Source: Tetragonia tetragonoides (taxonomy: Eukaryota > Streptophyta > Magnoliopsida > Caryophyllales > Aizoaceae). Taken from it: a stretch of 64,000 nucleotides of DNA. The DNA is taken from positions 38,226,501-38,290,500 of the forward strand of contig CM076144.1 of the NCBI GenBank assembly GCA_038025085.1. Reading direction: 5' to 3'. The notes below the pieces were generated by a model, which worked only from the letters and a program-made list of their open reading frames with translations, made no database searches and was not told where the DNA came from. A program made the position numbers and the translations under genes. Positions 33,369 to 44,349 of this stretch are shown here, one piece after another. How positions within the stretch are numbered: position 1 is the first letter of the stretch; each line of letters starts with the position of its first letter.

Positions 33369-34098
33369 TTTCATCTAAAATATGAAGAAGAAAAACAAAA
33401 GATAATAAGAAAAAAAAGAAAGTATCGCTTGTTGTAGGATCTCTTTAAGTCTCATACTCAACTCACGCACGAATACCTTCTTTCTCAAAAGTTACCAAAA
33501 AAACTTTCAATCCTAATCCTACTCAATTTCTTAGACTTCTTTATCTTTCCTTACAATCCTACTACCCCTTACCTCACCGTCCCTAAATATTGTCTATGTT
33601 GAACAAGGTTCGCAAGTTATTGGGTTCAAGATTGGTGCTCTATGTTGCTTAAGTAGTTAATGTAGGAGTATTTGTTTTTTTTGTTTCAAGGTTTTATTTT
33701 TATTTGCATGAATTTTGGAGATTAATTAGGAGGTTTTGAGGATCAATGAATGTTAGGTGATTCAACAAGGGATGTATCCTTTCATTTGCTTTATAGGAGT
33801 ATGTACTAGAGATTTTGATGAGATCAATTCCATATCGACTTTTATTTTAATCAATTTGAGTACAATATTAACTCAAAGTTATGTTTTTAAATCCAAATTT
33901 CCCAATCAATTCATAAGATTAATATCAATTTGGATCTTCTCAATTTTAAGATGAACCAATCAATTCAAAAACACCATGAAACCCCTCCATTATATATCTA
34001 ACCACCCTTGCTGTTGCACTCTTGTTTTTCCTCCGATCCTCTTCAGCCATGCATGTTTACAGTAGTAGTGACTCTGACTCACCCCGTACGGACCTTGC
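33369..34098. other. Intergenic, nothing recognised
   Basis: AT-rich sequence between the Helitron end and a small ORF. A short ATG frame at 34049 (MHVYSSSDSDSPRTDLACS) stops just before the next ORF. Confidence 0.4.
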
Positions 34099-34377
34099 AT
34101 GCTCATGAGATCGGAAAGTGAGGAAAGATTGATGAACGAAGTCAAGTATCTCAAGGAACAGGTTGACACTTTGAGGCTTTACAAACAATCATCGGACTTC
34201 CAGATGCTTGCTCTACTTTGCTTCATACTTATTACTGTAGGAGTATTTGTTTCTTGTACTGTAAAATTTTATGAATCTTTGCAGGACTTTAAGAGATTAG
34301 GAGCTAGGGCTGTAGCTCGTTCGCGACCTTGGCAGTCATCGGTGAGCTCAGCCTCAAGCTGGAGCTCGAACGAGTAA
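34099..34377 (+). CDS. Hypothetical 92-aa ORF with coiled coil and membrane segment
   Basis: Starts MLMRSESEERLMNEV. Residues 5-35 look helical and charged (EVKYLKEQVDTLRLYKQSS), then one hydrophobic segment (FQMLALLCFILITVGVFVSC), then a short tail. The upstream Ser/Asp-rich reading frame at 34049 overlaps in another frame, so a frameshifted or spliced longer gene is possible. An intron could also begin at GTAGGAGTA or end at TTTGCAG (34279-34285). After that the sequence turns into AGCTCG-rich repeats. No family is recognised. It may be spurious. Confidence 0.3.
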   Translation: MLMRSESEERLMNEVKYLKEQVDTLRLYKQSSDFQMLALLCFILITVGVFVSCTVKFYESLQDFKRLGARAVARSRPWQSSVSSASSWSSNE

Positions 34378-35204
34378 TAATCCAGCTAGCTTGAGCGATA
34401 GATAACATTTTGAGCTCAAACTCAGCTCTTTTCAGCTCGATTAGATAAACAAAAGGGAGGCTGTTGTTGAAGAATTTAGGAGCTTTTGAGTGGTCTACAA
34501 GGAATGTATCAATTCTCAAACAACATCCGGTATGAATGTTGCGCTCTAAAAGGAAAAACAGTAAGGTTTTTGTATGTTGAAAGGCCAAAATCTTGGTGGT
34601 ATGAAAAACATAGGAAATATGAAACCATGTTCACATGGAAACTGCAACAACTTCCCATAGTTAACCAAACGACCATGGCGTGTCCACTGTCCAGGAACCA
34701 GGCCTAGCCGCCTAAGCCCTAATAAGGAATTAAGAGCAAAAGGTTTTAGGAGTTCTTCATTGCTATTTTCCTGTTTCCCCTCCAACTGCTAGCTTAAGTG
34801 ATTTAACAATTATTTGCATGCGACAAACATTAGCTTTACTTGTTCTGTTTGGTTTGAGAGATACAATTGACAATTTGAAGGTCGATCTTCTTCTGCCAAG
34901 CTTTTGCAAGTTCAATTTGTGCATCCCATATCATGCCAATCAGCTAACCCCTTAAAACAGGGATTTTATCTATTCTTGGTCGAGTCGCAGGCAGTAGTCA
35001 ACAGTGCAAGGATCATTTTAGCAAACCATGGCCACTTCTTGAGAGAAAACATAACAAACTCGAAGTCTCGAAGCCTTGATTTTAAGAATAAAAGAATAAT
35101 TTCATTTATACATGAACAAATATCAACATCAGTTTTTCCTTCAGAAAAAACAGCTGAGGAATTTTATTTCACTTGTTTTCTCTTATGCTGAAAGAATAGC
35201 GTGC
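34378..35204. other. Spacer and 3' flank of the GH28 gene
   Basis: 34300-34440 has several GAGCTC / AGCTCGA words on both strands, like an old palindromic repeat. The rest is featureless. Confidence 0.35.
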
Positions 35205-38200
35205 TCATGTTTGACTAGAACAAGAGCCAGTACCCTGAGTGTTAATCAGTTCAGAACAAGGTAATGGGGTTACCTTTAAGGAGGATCCCTTCACATCAGA
35301 GCACTCCCAAGCATTAGTTTTCGCTTTCGAGCCATACAGGTTGATATCAGAAAGGCATATGTCAGTAAATGGGGAACTCTTTATACCCTGCATCAGTCCA
35401 GGCTGTTGAACATTCTGGGCCCAAATGTTCTTCATTGTGATATCCTGGACAACAGGAATAGCATTCGGGTCAAACCTGTCGTCAGGATGATCTCCAACTT
35501 CACCTGATATTTTGATGCCTTTACGAGCTTTATAGATCTGCACATCGGAGAAGGTTATGTTTCGTATAGACCCTCCCCTTCCGATATTGGTCTTTATGTG
35601 TAAGCCAACTCCCATATTGAAAAGGTTGATGTGCTCAGCCAACACATGCTCCACCCCACCAGATGTCTCACTTCCAACAGCAATCCCAGCATATGGAGAT
35701 GATCCTCTTATTCTTCGAATAGTGATGTAAGAGCTAGGGCGACCAAAGGCAATCCCATACTCATCCCATCCACTCTTTATGGCCACGAGGTCATCACCAG
35801 TAGAAATGTAAGAGTCTTCTATGCAGACATTGGTGCTTGAATCTATAACAGTGAGCATTAGAGAAATTCAGTCAAGAATAAAGGGTGTGCTCATTAAGTT
35901 ACCTAGATGAATCTTAGAACAGGTACAACATTCATCAACTTGTAGTAGATGTAAAAATAGATGGTTTATTTCATAATATTAATCACATGATAAGTAAAAG
36001 CAAACAGGTAGTTAGGTTACTGTAATCTTAGATGCACCACGCAAGACAGCAGATACATGAAGAATAAAGATTTCCCTAAAATCTTCCATTGTCAACTGCC
36101 CAATTTCCTTGCAGGACCCCAAAAATATGCTTTTCAAAGAACGGACGAGTGAGTGTGAATTTGTCAAGCAAAAGGAGGCATCGGTATGCAGTTTCAGAAC
36201 TAGCAAAACCCTTTGTAAAGGAATGTTTAGCAGGTTATTTGGCTTTAGTATGCATAGAAAGGGATGTGGACAGCAGATTGTGACTCTTTGTCTTCGTAGA
36301 GTTGGATTATGTCCATGAAATGGTGAAGACTTATATTGGATGTTTGGTTTAGGGGTTTCCTTTGAGGAGCAACTAGGAAAGAAGACCATGGGCTTATATG
36401 TGGACAATTTAATATCTGAACTGAAAGGAAGAGATAAGGCTACAGTTGGTAGTTTCACAGTGGAAAGGTATCTGAATAAATTAACAGAGTAACTGGCAAT
36501 TTCAGAAACACCAGCACTTAAGGAGGGACAACAAAGGACAACACAAATTCAGAGCACTGAAGTTTCATGATGTCAAGCTGATCTATAGATCCCACACAAC
36601 ATTAAAATTATACAAGGGAAAAGATGCATGCTAATATGCTATCTGTGATACTTAATAGTGTAGGCTAGCAAACATAACACTTGTTAAGAGATGTTCTTGC
36701 AGGTGGAAGTTTTCTTAGGTTGTTGACTGCCAAAGACCAGCAGGGAGTTGTGAGTGAATTCTAATGATAGTATCAGGTACTGGCTAACTGCTTATTGTGT
36801 TTTTTCTGTGTGAGAGTTCCGAATGTTGGATAATTTAACAAGTGTGCAGGACTATATGAGCAATACCTGGATCAACTCCATCGGTATTGGGAGAGTCAGA
36901 TGGTGCCAATATTGTAGCATATCGTACAACAAAATTGCTGCAGAGATCAAACCAGTATGATATTAGCTCGCGTCAACTTTCAATTCCCTACCAGGAGTTG
37001 TATGTGAAAGCCAAATTAGTAAATTCGGCATGATGAAAACCAAAATTTATAGGCCTCCCATGCCCATGCCCAGGCTTTGGCAAGGGCATGGGCTCAGAAG
37101 AACCCTGAACCTCAGACCCTTGACATCTGATCGTTGGAACAGGGAGTTAACCAGCTAATGGTCTTTCAGCTCCCAAGTGTACATCTTTATTGTGATTTGT
37201 CTCACACAAAACTGACAGATACTGACTCAAATTGTAGTATACAAGACTTTTTACCTGCAATAAACAGGGTGAATGTTCCAGAATGGGGAGTTCTTCAATG
37301 TCACATTAGAAATAAAAATGTGTCTAGAATGCATAAATTCTATGAGATGAGGTCTAGTATATGGTAGGGTCCTATCTCTCCACATGTCCCACCAAACACC
37401 TCCTTGACCGTCAATTGTTCCGTTCTCACCTGTAAAATACCCAAACATACATCAGGGATTTAAAGCTTAGAAATGTTTGCAGCTATGAATTCATAACAAT
37501 ATACAGAAGCTGATTGCATGGATATTAACAATCTGATGTCAGAGAAACATCCATCAAGTTGCGAAATTCAGGTAATATCATTACAAGAATCAGATACTAC
37601 TGGCCTACTTGAGAATGACAAAGAGGCTAGATAATAATATGGGCTCATACATACAGCTTACTGGAGGTATTTGAACTCACCAGTAATTATGACATCACGG
37701 ACTCCATCTCCTAGGATGAAACTCATAAACCTCCCTCCAGGCAGCTCCCTTCCTCTTCCGTAAGATGGCAATGGATCAGTTAATGGCCAATTTGATGTAT
37801 CCTGGAGAAAATGACAACAAATTGATTTAAAAATGTAACTTGTTAACAATAGCGAGAGATTAACTTAGTATGCATGCCTCCTCAAGCAAGCAAATCAAAC
37901 GCTATGAAGCTTTTTTAACTTCATTCCTTTATCAATAATTAATACAGAAACACTAAAGGTCCTCCTGCATACAGAATCAATGCAAGGTATCCTGCATTAG
38001 CCTAGCCTTCAGTTTCAGCGTTTTAAAGAAATTCGACTACTAAAGCTATGCAGACTGCAGACAGATCCTGACTTACTGTAAGAGCCAAATCAATCTGATT
38101 ATAGTCTAAAGCACTGAAATTAGAATCTGCTCAGAATTTTTAGATTCATTACAGGGCAAAGCACAAAACAGCGCATAGAGAATGAACGGTTCTTGATCAC

Positions 38201-40462
38201 TAATCTCTTCCGCTAAAAAGTTATGTTCCACTTTGTTCCTGTACGCAGTTAAAAAGCTCGAGTCCTAGGACTAAACCAGTTTGTTCAGTGCATTAGATGT
38301 ATGATTAATAACCTGATATGGAAGCCCATATATTCAACATTGAACTAAAAGGAACCAACATTGAATGAAAAGGAACTTTTCGAAGTTTAGAAAGTGATTC
38401 TTGGTTATTTCATATTGTTCCTCATTTTTCACCCCTTTATAACGCACATGAAATAATCAACCTCACACCCTCACAATCATTAGCAAGCTATTGCCTCTCA
38501 TTTTGTGCTGTATAACACACGTACATTCCCCTTAATCGAAATGATATAGGGCTGAATCTCAGTAGATCGTGGCAGCAAGGTTATGCAATTGAGCCTTTGA
38601 TGTGTGATGTAAAGCAGAACATGACGACTAGTTTATATCTATTCACTTCTCGACTGACACCTATATTAGCAGGTGCATCAGGAATCAAGATACGATTATA
38701 CGAACACTCAGAACCGCAGGAAACAGGGTTAGAATAGTCGACCCTTGAATAAAAAATAGCAAATTCATTAGAAGCGACTAAGCCAGGCTCAATCAACCAG
38801 AGACTGGAGTTTTTTTTGTCACCTCATCACAGATGTCACATGCTATTATAAAATGTTGTAAGCAGGTGAGTACCTTGGCCTAATATGAGTCTGCAACATG
38901 CATTAATCATAGGTTTATTACTGTAATCTAGAAAACTATGTATATAATAATAATACTAATCAGGGATGGGCCAATTTCTATATTATCTCAAAACTTGATA
39001 CTTGAACCTGCTGTCAGGTGATTTATAATCCAGCAACATGGAACAGATGAGCCAGAGCCATAAATTTACAATGATATTATGTATAGACATGAACCTGACT
39101 GTGGTGTGTGGCCTACAAACCCAGCTGACCACTACCCTTACCGATCTCTGGCCCAGAATAACCAAAAGGCTAGCACATATGGAAGCATTCATACCACTTG
39201 TCCCACCAAACTGATCACCAACAATGTATAGCTGCATTCTCTTTACTCAGAAGAGGACATGCAGCCTGGCACAGGACCATACATTCATACAGATACAACC
39301 TAAAACAAAATTATCTAAAGATCTCGTAATAATTGAAGGCTTTCAAAAAAAAATAAAATAAAATAAAATAAAAGAAAACTCAGAGTCCACATTTTACTTG
39401 AACTCTTAAAGCCTTCACATCATGGGAATTTCAAGAATTTATGACATCCCAAAAAAAATGGCTTAATATCAAACAATAGCTTTACACTTCTGGCTGGTAC
39501 ATCAGTACATGCAGTACAAATAGAATACAGGGGAAGTTACAATGAAGTAATTAACCATAATCTTAGTCCTAGTACCATTCTCATTGTATTAATCACTAAT
39601 ATTGGTACTGCAAAATCCACATAATCCATCCAATTTCCCGTCCTTGTAAAACTAAAATCAACTACTTTTCAGTAATATTGGTACAGCAAAATCCATATAA
39701 TCCATCCAGGCCAGTACTATTGAGCTATGGAAATTAATCCTCTCGACTCTCGAGTACACTATTTCTCATATTGGGTGTGTTCTATAGATCGAGCTTACCC
39801 CGTCAATTCAATTCCGTAGTGATCTCGGGTCAGTTTAGCAGTTTTACCTTTTCAATTCAATTTAGTGGTGTTTAGTTCAATTCAATTCATGTTTGGTTTA
39901 GTCATTCATTGGTATTTAATTCAGTGTAATGGTGTTCATATCAATTCGATGTTATTCAATTCAGTTCACAAGTGATAATGCGTAAATGCGAAAAATAGCA
40001 TTTTCAAGTACAAATTGCACATAACAAGCAAAAAAAAAGTACAAATTGCACATAACCCCTTAAAAACAAAGAAACAAAAAATTTGCGGGGTTGATTTACT
40101 AAATTTCTAACCTGAGTAGCTTTGATGACAGCACCTTGAGCCAAAAAAAGAGTCATATGACTAGTCAAGTTAAACCTGCCAGTCAAAAACTCTCCAGGAG
40201 GAATATACAACACAGTACCCCCTCTCCTTCTAAGATGCTCTATCCGATATATCGCCCCAACAAACGCCTGCGTGTTCACCGTCTTCCCATCCCCAACACC
40301 TCCGAACTCCGTTATCGATATCCTATCACTCCGGTACCTCATCGGTACGATACCGGAGCACGTCTCGACATCGTCGTCGCCGGAGACACTACCTGAGTAC
40401 GCTGACGACGACAACCATATGGATATGATCACCAAGTATAATGCAAACACATATTCATGCAT
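35205..40462 (-). CDS. GH28 polygalacturonase-like protein, 5 exons, 451 aa
   Basis: Exons: 40462-40112, 37801-37681, 37429-37255, 36937-36867, 35842-35205 (1,356 nt, all GT-AG). The N-terminus is a signal peptide (MHEYVFALYLVIISIWLSSS), so it is secreted to the wall. GH28 signatures in order: SITEFGGVGDGKTVNTQAF, FNLTSHMTLFLAQGAVI, GTIDGQGGVWWDMW, the acid motifs SPNTDGVDP and STGDDLVAIKSG, then SSPYAGIAVGSETSGGV where classical enzymes have G-H-G, and GVGLHIKTN in place of R-I-K. So the Asp residues are kept, but the catalytic His position is not His, as is usual in this plant clade of probable polygalacturonases. Length is normal. Intron 1 is 2.3 kb and holds a minisatellite repeat. Confidence 0.9.
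39777..39985. repeat. TTCAATTCAATTTAGTGGTG-type minisatellite in intron 1 of the GH28 gene
   Basis: Begins GGGTGTGTTCTATAGATCGA like the Tourist-like family. It then has five or six degenerate units around TTCAATTCAxTTTxGTGGTGTT. The right end is not found. Confidence 0.55.
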
Positions 40463-40701
40463 TTTGGTATGTGTAGTTTTATGATAAAAACTAAAAAGTG
40501 GTAAGAATTTTTGGGTTCCTTGTATAAAGAGCAAACAGGGTACTGGGTGTGTCTGATATAACTGTTGGAAAGAAAGAAAAAGTTGTGTAAGCTTAAATGC
40601 TTTTTTTTTTTTTTTTTTTTTTTTTGAGGTGTTGTCAAAATGCTTTTGAGATGATAAGTGGGAATTGTCGGCAGGGAATTGTCGTCGACGATGATGGAAG
40701 T

Positions 40702-40704
<3 letters not shown>

Positions 40705-40745
<41 letters not shown>
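40705..40745. repeat. (GA)n microsatellite upstream of the GH28 gene
   Basis: About 20 GA units; CT on the gene strand, about 245 bp before its ATG. Confidence 0.85.
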
Positions 40746-40749
<4 letters not shown>

Positions 40750-41407
40750 AGTGATGGATGAATGAATGAGTGAGACATTGAGTGGGTGCATAGAATTTAG
40801 TTCCAAAGACGTTGAGAACGATGGTTAGTTTTTATTTATTTATTTTTAGTTTAGATGAATTTTTAAAAGTGAAGGTGTCACGGGACAGGCATGTGGGAGC
40901 GAATCCCGGTCTAAGTTTTTTAGATTGGTAGATTATGAGATTTTTATGGTTAAGAATGTTTGTCGATTGGATATTTTGATTGTTGTGCTTAAGATTAATC
41001 CGTGTTACAATTGTGTGATGAAACAGTTTGGTTATGATCTGTATTGCATTTAAAAGGTACATCTCATGTGTATCCTTGATTCCTAGAGTATAAGACTTGT
41101 GTAATAGGGTTGCAAATGAGCTCAACCGAAATGAGTATTTTTGTGTTTATATTTGTATTTATATTCGGCTCGTTTATTATAAGGGAGTTTTAATGAGTTT
41201 TGACTTTTGATCGACGTTTTGCACTGTTATTAATAAGGTAATATAATAACTAGTTTATGGCTACTGTGGGATATATTTGTCCCACAAGCCTCTTTTTGTC
41301 ATGTCCATTGAACTGTGAACTTACCAACTTGGGGCAAGAGTGTTGATAAGAGAATGTTGAAACATAGAGGGAAAGAAAAAAAAGATGAGATGAACATCAA
41401 ATAAATA

Positions 41408-41477
41408 CTTCTTCTGTTTCATGAAGATGTTTACATTTGTTAAATAAAGATTAAACATCTTGGTGAAACAGAGGGGG
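41408..41477. mobile_element. 70-bp Stowaway-like MITE relic
   Basis: CTTCTTCTGTTTCATGAAGA and (reverse-complemented right) CCCCCTCTGTTTCACCAAGA share the TCTGTTTCA core and run on to TGTTT. TA lies on both sides (41406-41407, 41478-41479). Almost all arm, almost no loop. Confidence 0.7.
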
Positions 41478-41635
41478 TAAGAGTTTTTAAAGGCAAACTA
41501 AACAATTACTTATAAATTTTCCATCAAAGTAGTCCATGAATTTGAATTTCTAGGACATTTGAGGGAAATGTGTATGGTGTGCATTTGCCAATAATTCTGG
41601 AAATAACATGTAAAATGCAAAATAACTAATTGTAG

Positions 41636-43428
41636 CGGGAAGAGCCGTACTTATTCAAGCCAATTTGGCCGCTACACCAATTTTCACCATGCAAAGCTTT
41701 TTTTTACCTTCTTCTACGTTGGATAAGCTTGATAGAATTAACTGTAATTTTTTATGGAACAAGGCTACGGATAGTAAGTCTCCCAGTCTTATTGGTTGGG
41801 ATAAAATCTGTCAACCAAAAAATTTAGGAGGATTGGGTCTTAAGAAGGCAGGAGCTATTAATAAGGCTATACAGATGAAGCTTATTTGGAAGATATTAAA
41901 AGAACCAGAAAGTAAATGGGTTAGACTAATTGAGAAAAAGTACCTCCAATGTACTCATATTTTTTAATATAAGCAAAAGAAAAATATAGTTCCTGGCAAT
42001 GGACGAACCTACTAAAAGTTCAAGGTCTTTTTAAGAAAGGTATTAGATGGCAGGTAAGGGGCGGACATAACATAAAATTTTGGACGGATGCATGAGTCTC
42101 TCCGATTCCCTTACAAGAAATGTTCTTTGATGAACAATCGCATGACCCTCTTTTCGATCTTTCTTTCCATGTAAGCACTTTTATTCACAATTCCGGAGGC
42201 TGGGATGTTAATCTTCTGACTAGAGTTGTCTCTATGGACACTATCCAAGCCATTCAAGGTATTCCGATTCCATATAACGAAGTCCTGGATAAATGGTACT
42301 GGGGCTACTCTAGCAACGATATTTTTTCTTGCAAATCAGCTACGTGGATAACACAGGGACTGGAGAGTCATGCAAAGGAAAAATGTGATTTTAGTTGGAT
42401 ATGGAATATTAATTTACCTCCGAAAGTCAAGATTTTTTTATGGAAGTTGTGTCTTGACGGCTTGCCCACTAAGCAACGATTACAACAAAGTCATGTTTTT
42501 ACGCCTCAAGAGTGTATTTTTTTGTAATTATCATAGTGAAGTTAAATTCCATCTTTTCTTCGAATGCCCCGCTTTCATCCAAACTCTTACTGAAGTTGAG
42601 ACACTTTGTAATGTCCAGATTATGCTACCCCAAGACCAACAATTATCATTCACTGAGTGTCTCAATTTATTGAGAAAGCAACTTTCACAAGCTGATTTTA
42701 TTCTACTTATCATGACATGATGGATGTTTTGGTTTGCAAGGAACAAAGTAATTTTTAACGATCTGGTGACAAGCCCCCTTACAAATAGCAGTATATGCTA
42801 ATATTAGTTTTCAAGAATGGCACAATTTAGCCACTAAGGATTCAGATTTTAACACAAAGGGTGTCTTTCCAAATAAACTTTCCAAAGAACCGCGACCAAA
42901 CATACAATGGGTTAAACCTAGGCAAGATTATATCAAGTTAAATTTTTATGGCTCTAAGATTAAAAATGACAAGGCAGCTGCAGGGTTTGTGCTAAGAGAT
43001 ATGTTGGGGGATCCGGTTCTGTTGGGAGCTAAAAATTGCGGGACAAGCTCGGTTCTTATGGCAGAAGCACTTGGGCTAAGGGAAGAGGTTAGAGCAGCTC
43101 GTTCGAGGGGTCACAAGAACATAACCATTGAAGAAGATGACCTGGCGGTAATCAAAGCGATTAGAGTAGAGTGGCACATTCCATGGGAAATTGAGAATGT
43201 CATAGTGGACACAAAGAAAGATCTCCATCATTTCGACAGGGTAGAAGTCCTTCACTGCTACAGTGAAGCAAACAAAGTAGCAGACTACTTGGCGAACCAC
43301 GGCCACAGTTGTAGTCATATTTTTACTTGGTCATCCCCTTTTGACCAGTTCCTTGCTAATTTATTGGCACAAGACACGTTAGGTTAACCTTCTTGGTTAC
43401 CTGGTTATCTTGCCTTTTCAAAAAAAAT
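41636..43428 (+). mobile_element. 5'-truncated L1-type LINE with poly-A
   Basis: Starts within the RT C-terminus (AGRAVLIQANLAATPIFTMQ, then NFLWNKATDSKSPSLIGWDK and PKNLGGLGLKKAGAINKA). It continues with the zf-RVT region (PPKVKIFLWKLCLDGLPTKQ, HLFFECPAF) and RNase H (PRQDYIKLNFYGSKIKNDKA, SSVLMAEALGLREEVRAA, CYSEANKVADYLANHG), ending at 43387, then an A8 run at 43421. Defects: stop at 41965, a stop in place of Trp near 42094, frame changes near 42520 and 42750-42900. The RNase H start has LNFYGS where LNxDGS is expected, so the active Asp is lost. No target duplication could be assigned. Confidence 0.85.
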
Positions 43429-43445
43429 AAATAAATATAACAACT

Positions 43446-43560
43446 TTAATTTGTTGACCCATTGGTAACACCATTAGGGTTAAGGGCTTTGCCAATGTTT
43501 ACACGAAGGTCAGGGGCTCGAGACTTGCTCGAAGCATCCCCCTTTCTGGCCTGCCTCAAT
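43446..43560 (+). mobile_element. Possible tRNA-derived SINE
   Basis: GACCCATTGGTAACACC resembles a Pol III A box. GGGCTCGAGACTT about 55 bp later resembles a B box. No defined tail, so only a candidate. Confidence 0.3.
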
Positions 43561-43571
43561 GTGTGGGACTA

Positions 43572-43865
43572 TTGAGTCCTCTCGCGACTAATTCTCATAG
43601 AATGACCTATGGGTGGGTCTGTATGGACCGGTACAGGCTTCCGATTGTAATCCTTGTTGCCAACTTCAATTTGTTGGGAGGACAAAATCATCCAAAAATG
43701 ATGGTCAAAGTCAACTTTGTCTACGATATACAATTGAGTTTTCTCGCAACTAATTTTATACAATGGTCTAGGGGTGGGTCTGTATGAGCCAGTGTAGGCT
43801 TCCGATTATAAGCCTTTTTGCCAACTTCAATTTGTTGGAAGGACAAAATCATCCAAAATTAATGG
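43572..43865. repeat. Two-copy 133-bp duplication
   Basis: 43572-43704 and 43734-43865 share TTGAGT, CTCGC(G/A)ACTAATT, GGGTGGGTCTGTATG, AGGCTTCCGATT and GCCAACTTCAATTTGTTGG in order, about 80 percent alike, separated by 29 bp. Confidence 0.85.
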
Positions 43866-44007
43866 TACCCAAAAACCCCAAAAGTAAAACGTATAAGAAA
43901 CTTAATTTGTGGATACAATAAGCATTTCATCAAATTACAAAGACACACCATGTAAAATCTATATAATTCAATTATAAACTTTTGAACTTTAACCTATCTA
44001 TTAATTC

Positions 44008-44016
44008 TTTCCCGCC
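44008..44016 (+). promoter_or_regulatory. E2F binding site
   Basis: TTTCCCGCC followed by AAAA fits the plant E2F consensus TTTSSCGC, about 340 bp before the primase ATG. A weaker CTCCCGCCA lies at 44051-44059. Confidence 0.7.
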
Positions 44017-44064
44017 AAAAACCCAGTTTATTGTCCACATCGCCAATTTCCTCCCGCCATTTTG

Positions 44065-44077
44065 AAACCCTAAACCC
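44065..44077 (+). promoter_or_regulatory. Telo-box
   Basis: AAACCCTAAACCC. Telo-boxes often sit beside E2F sites in plant genes active in dividing cells. Confidence 0.65.
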
Positions 44078-44349
44078 CCCCCCCCCTCTCTCTCTCTCAA
44101 ATAAAAAAAAGAGTCACTTCAAGCTTCGAGTTTATCTCTCGATCTCAATTTCCGCGCACAAATCATCATTTTTTTAGGTAATTTCTCTCTTTCTCTTTTA
44201 CTCAAATCGGTCAAATTGTGCAATTTTTACAATAAACAAACCTAATCACTTCAATCGAAAAAAAATAAAATTGGAAATTTTATATTCATTTCGTTAAACC
44301 CTAAGAGAAATTTCTCTTGTTATTGTAAATTTCGAAGTGAAAATTAAAG

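Larger units (their letters stand above)
40463..41635. other. 5' flank of the GH28 gene and spacer
   Basis: Contains a T25 run (40602-40626), a (GA)n tract (40705-40745) and a weak TATA (minus CTTTATACAA at 40522-40531). 41408-41477 is a MITE, listed separately. No gene. Confidence 0.45.
43866..44349 (+). promoter_or_regulatory. Promoter and 5' UTR of the primase gene
   Basis: Contains an E2F site and telo-boxes, a C10 run followed by (TC)n at 44077-44098, and a second telo-box in the probable leader (AAACCCTAAG at 44296). No clear TATA, as is usual for replication genes. Confidence 0.6.

Noticed and set aside
36012..36458. 148-aa minus ORF in intron 4 of the GH28 gene
   Set aside because: Same strand but out of the spliced frame, no domain, no splice sites linking it to exons.
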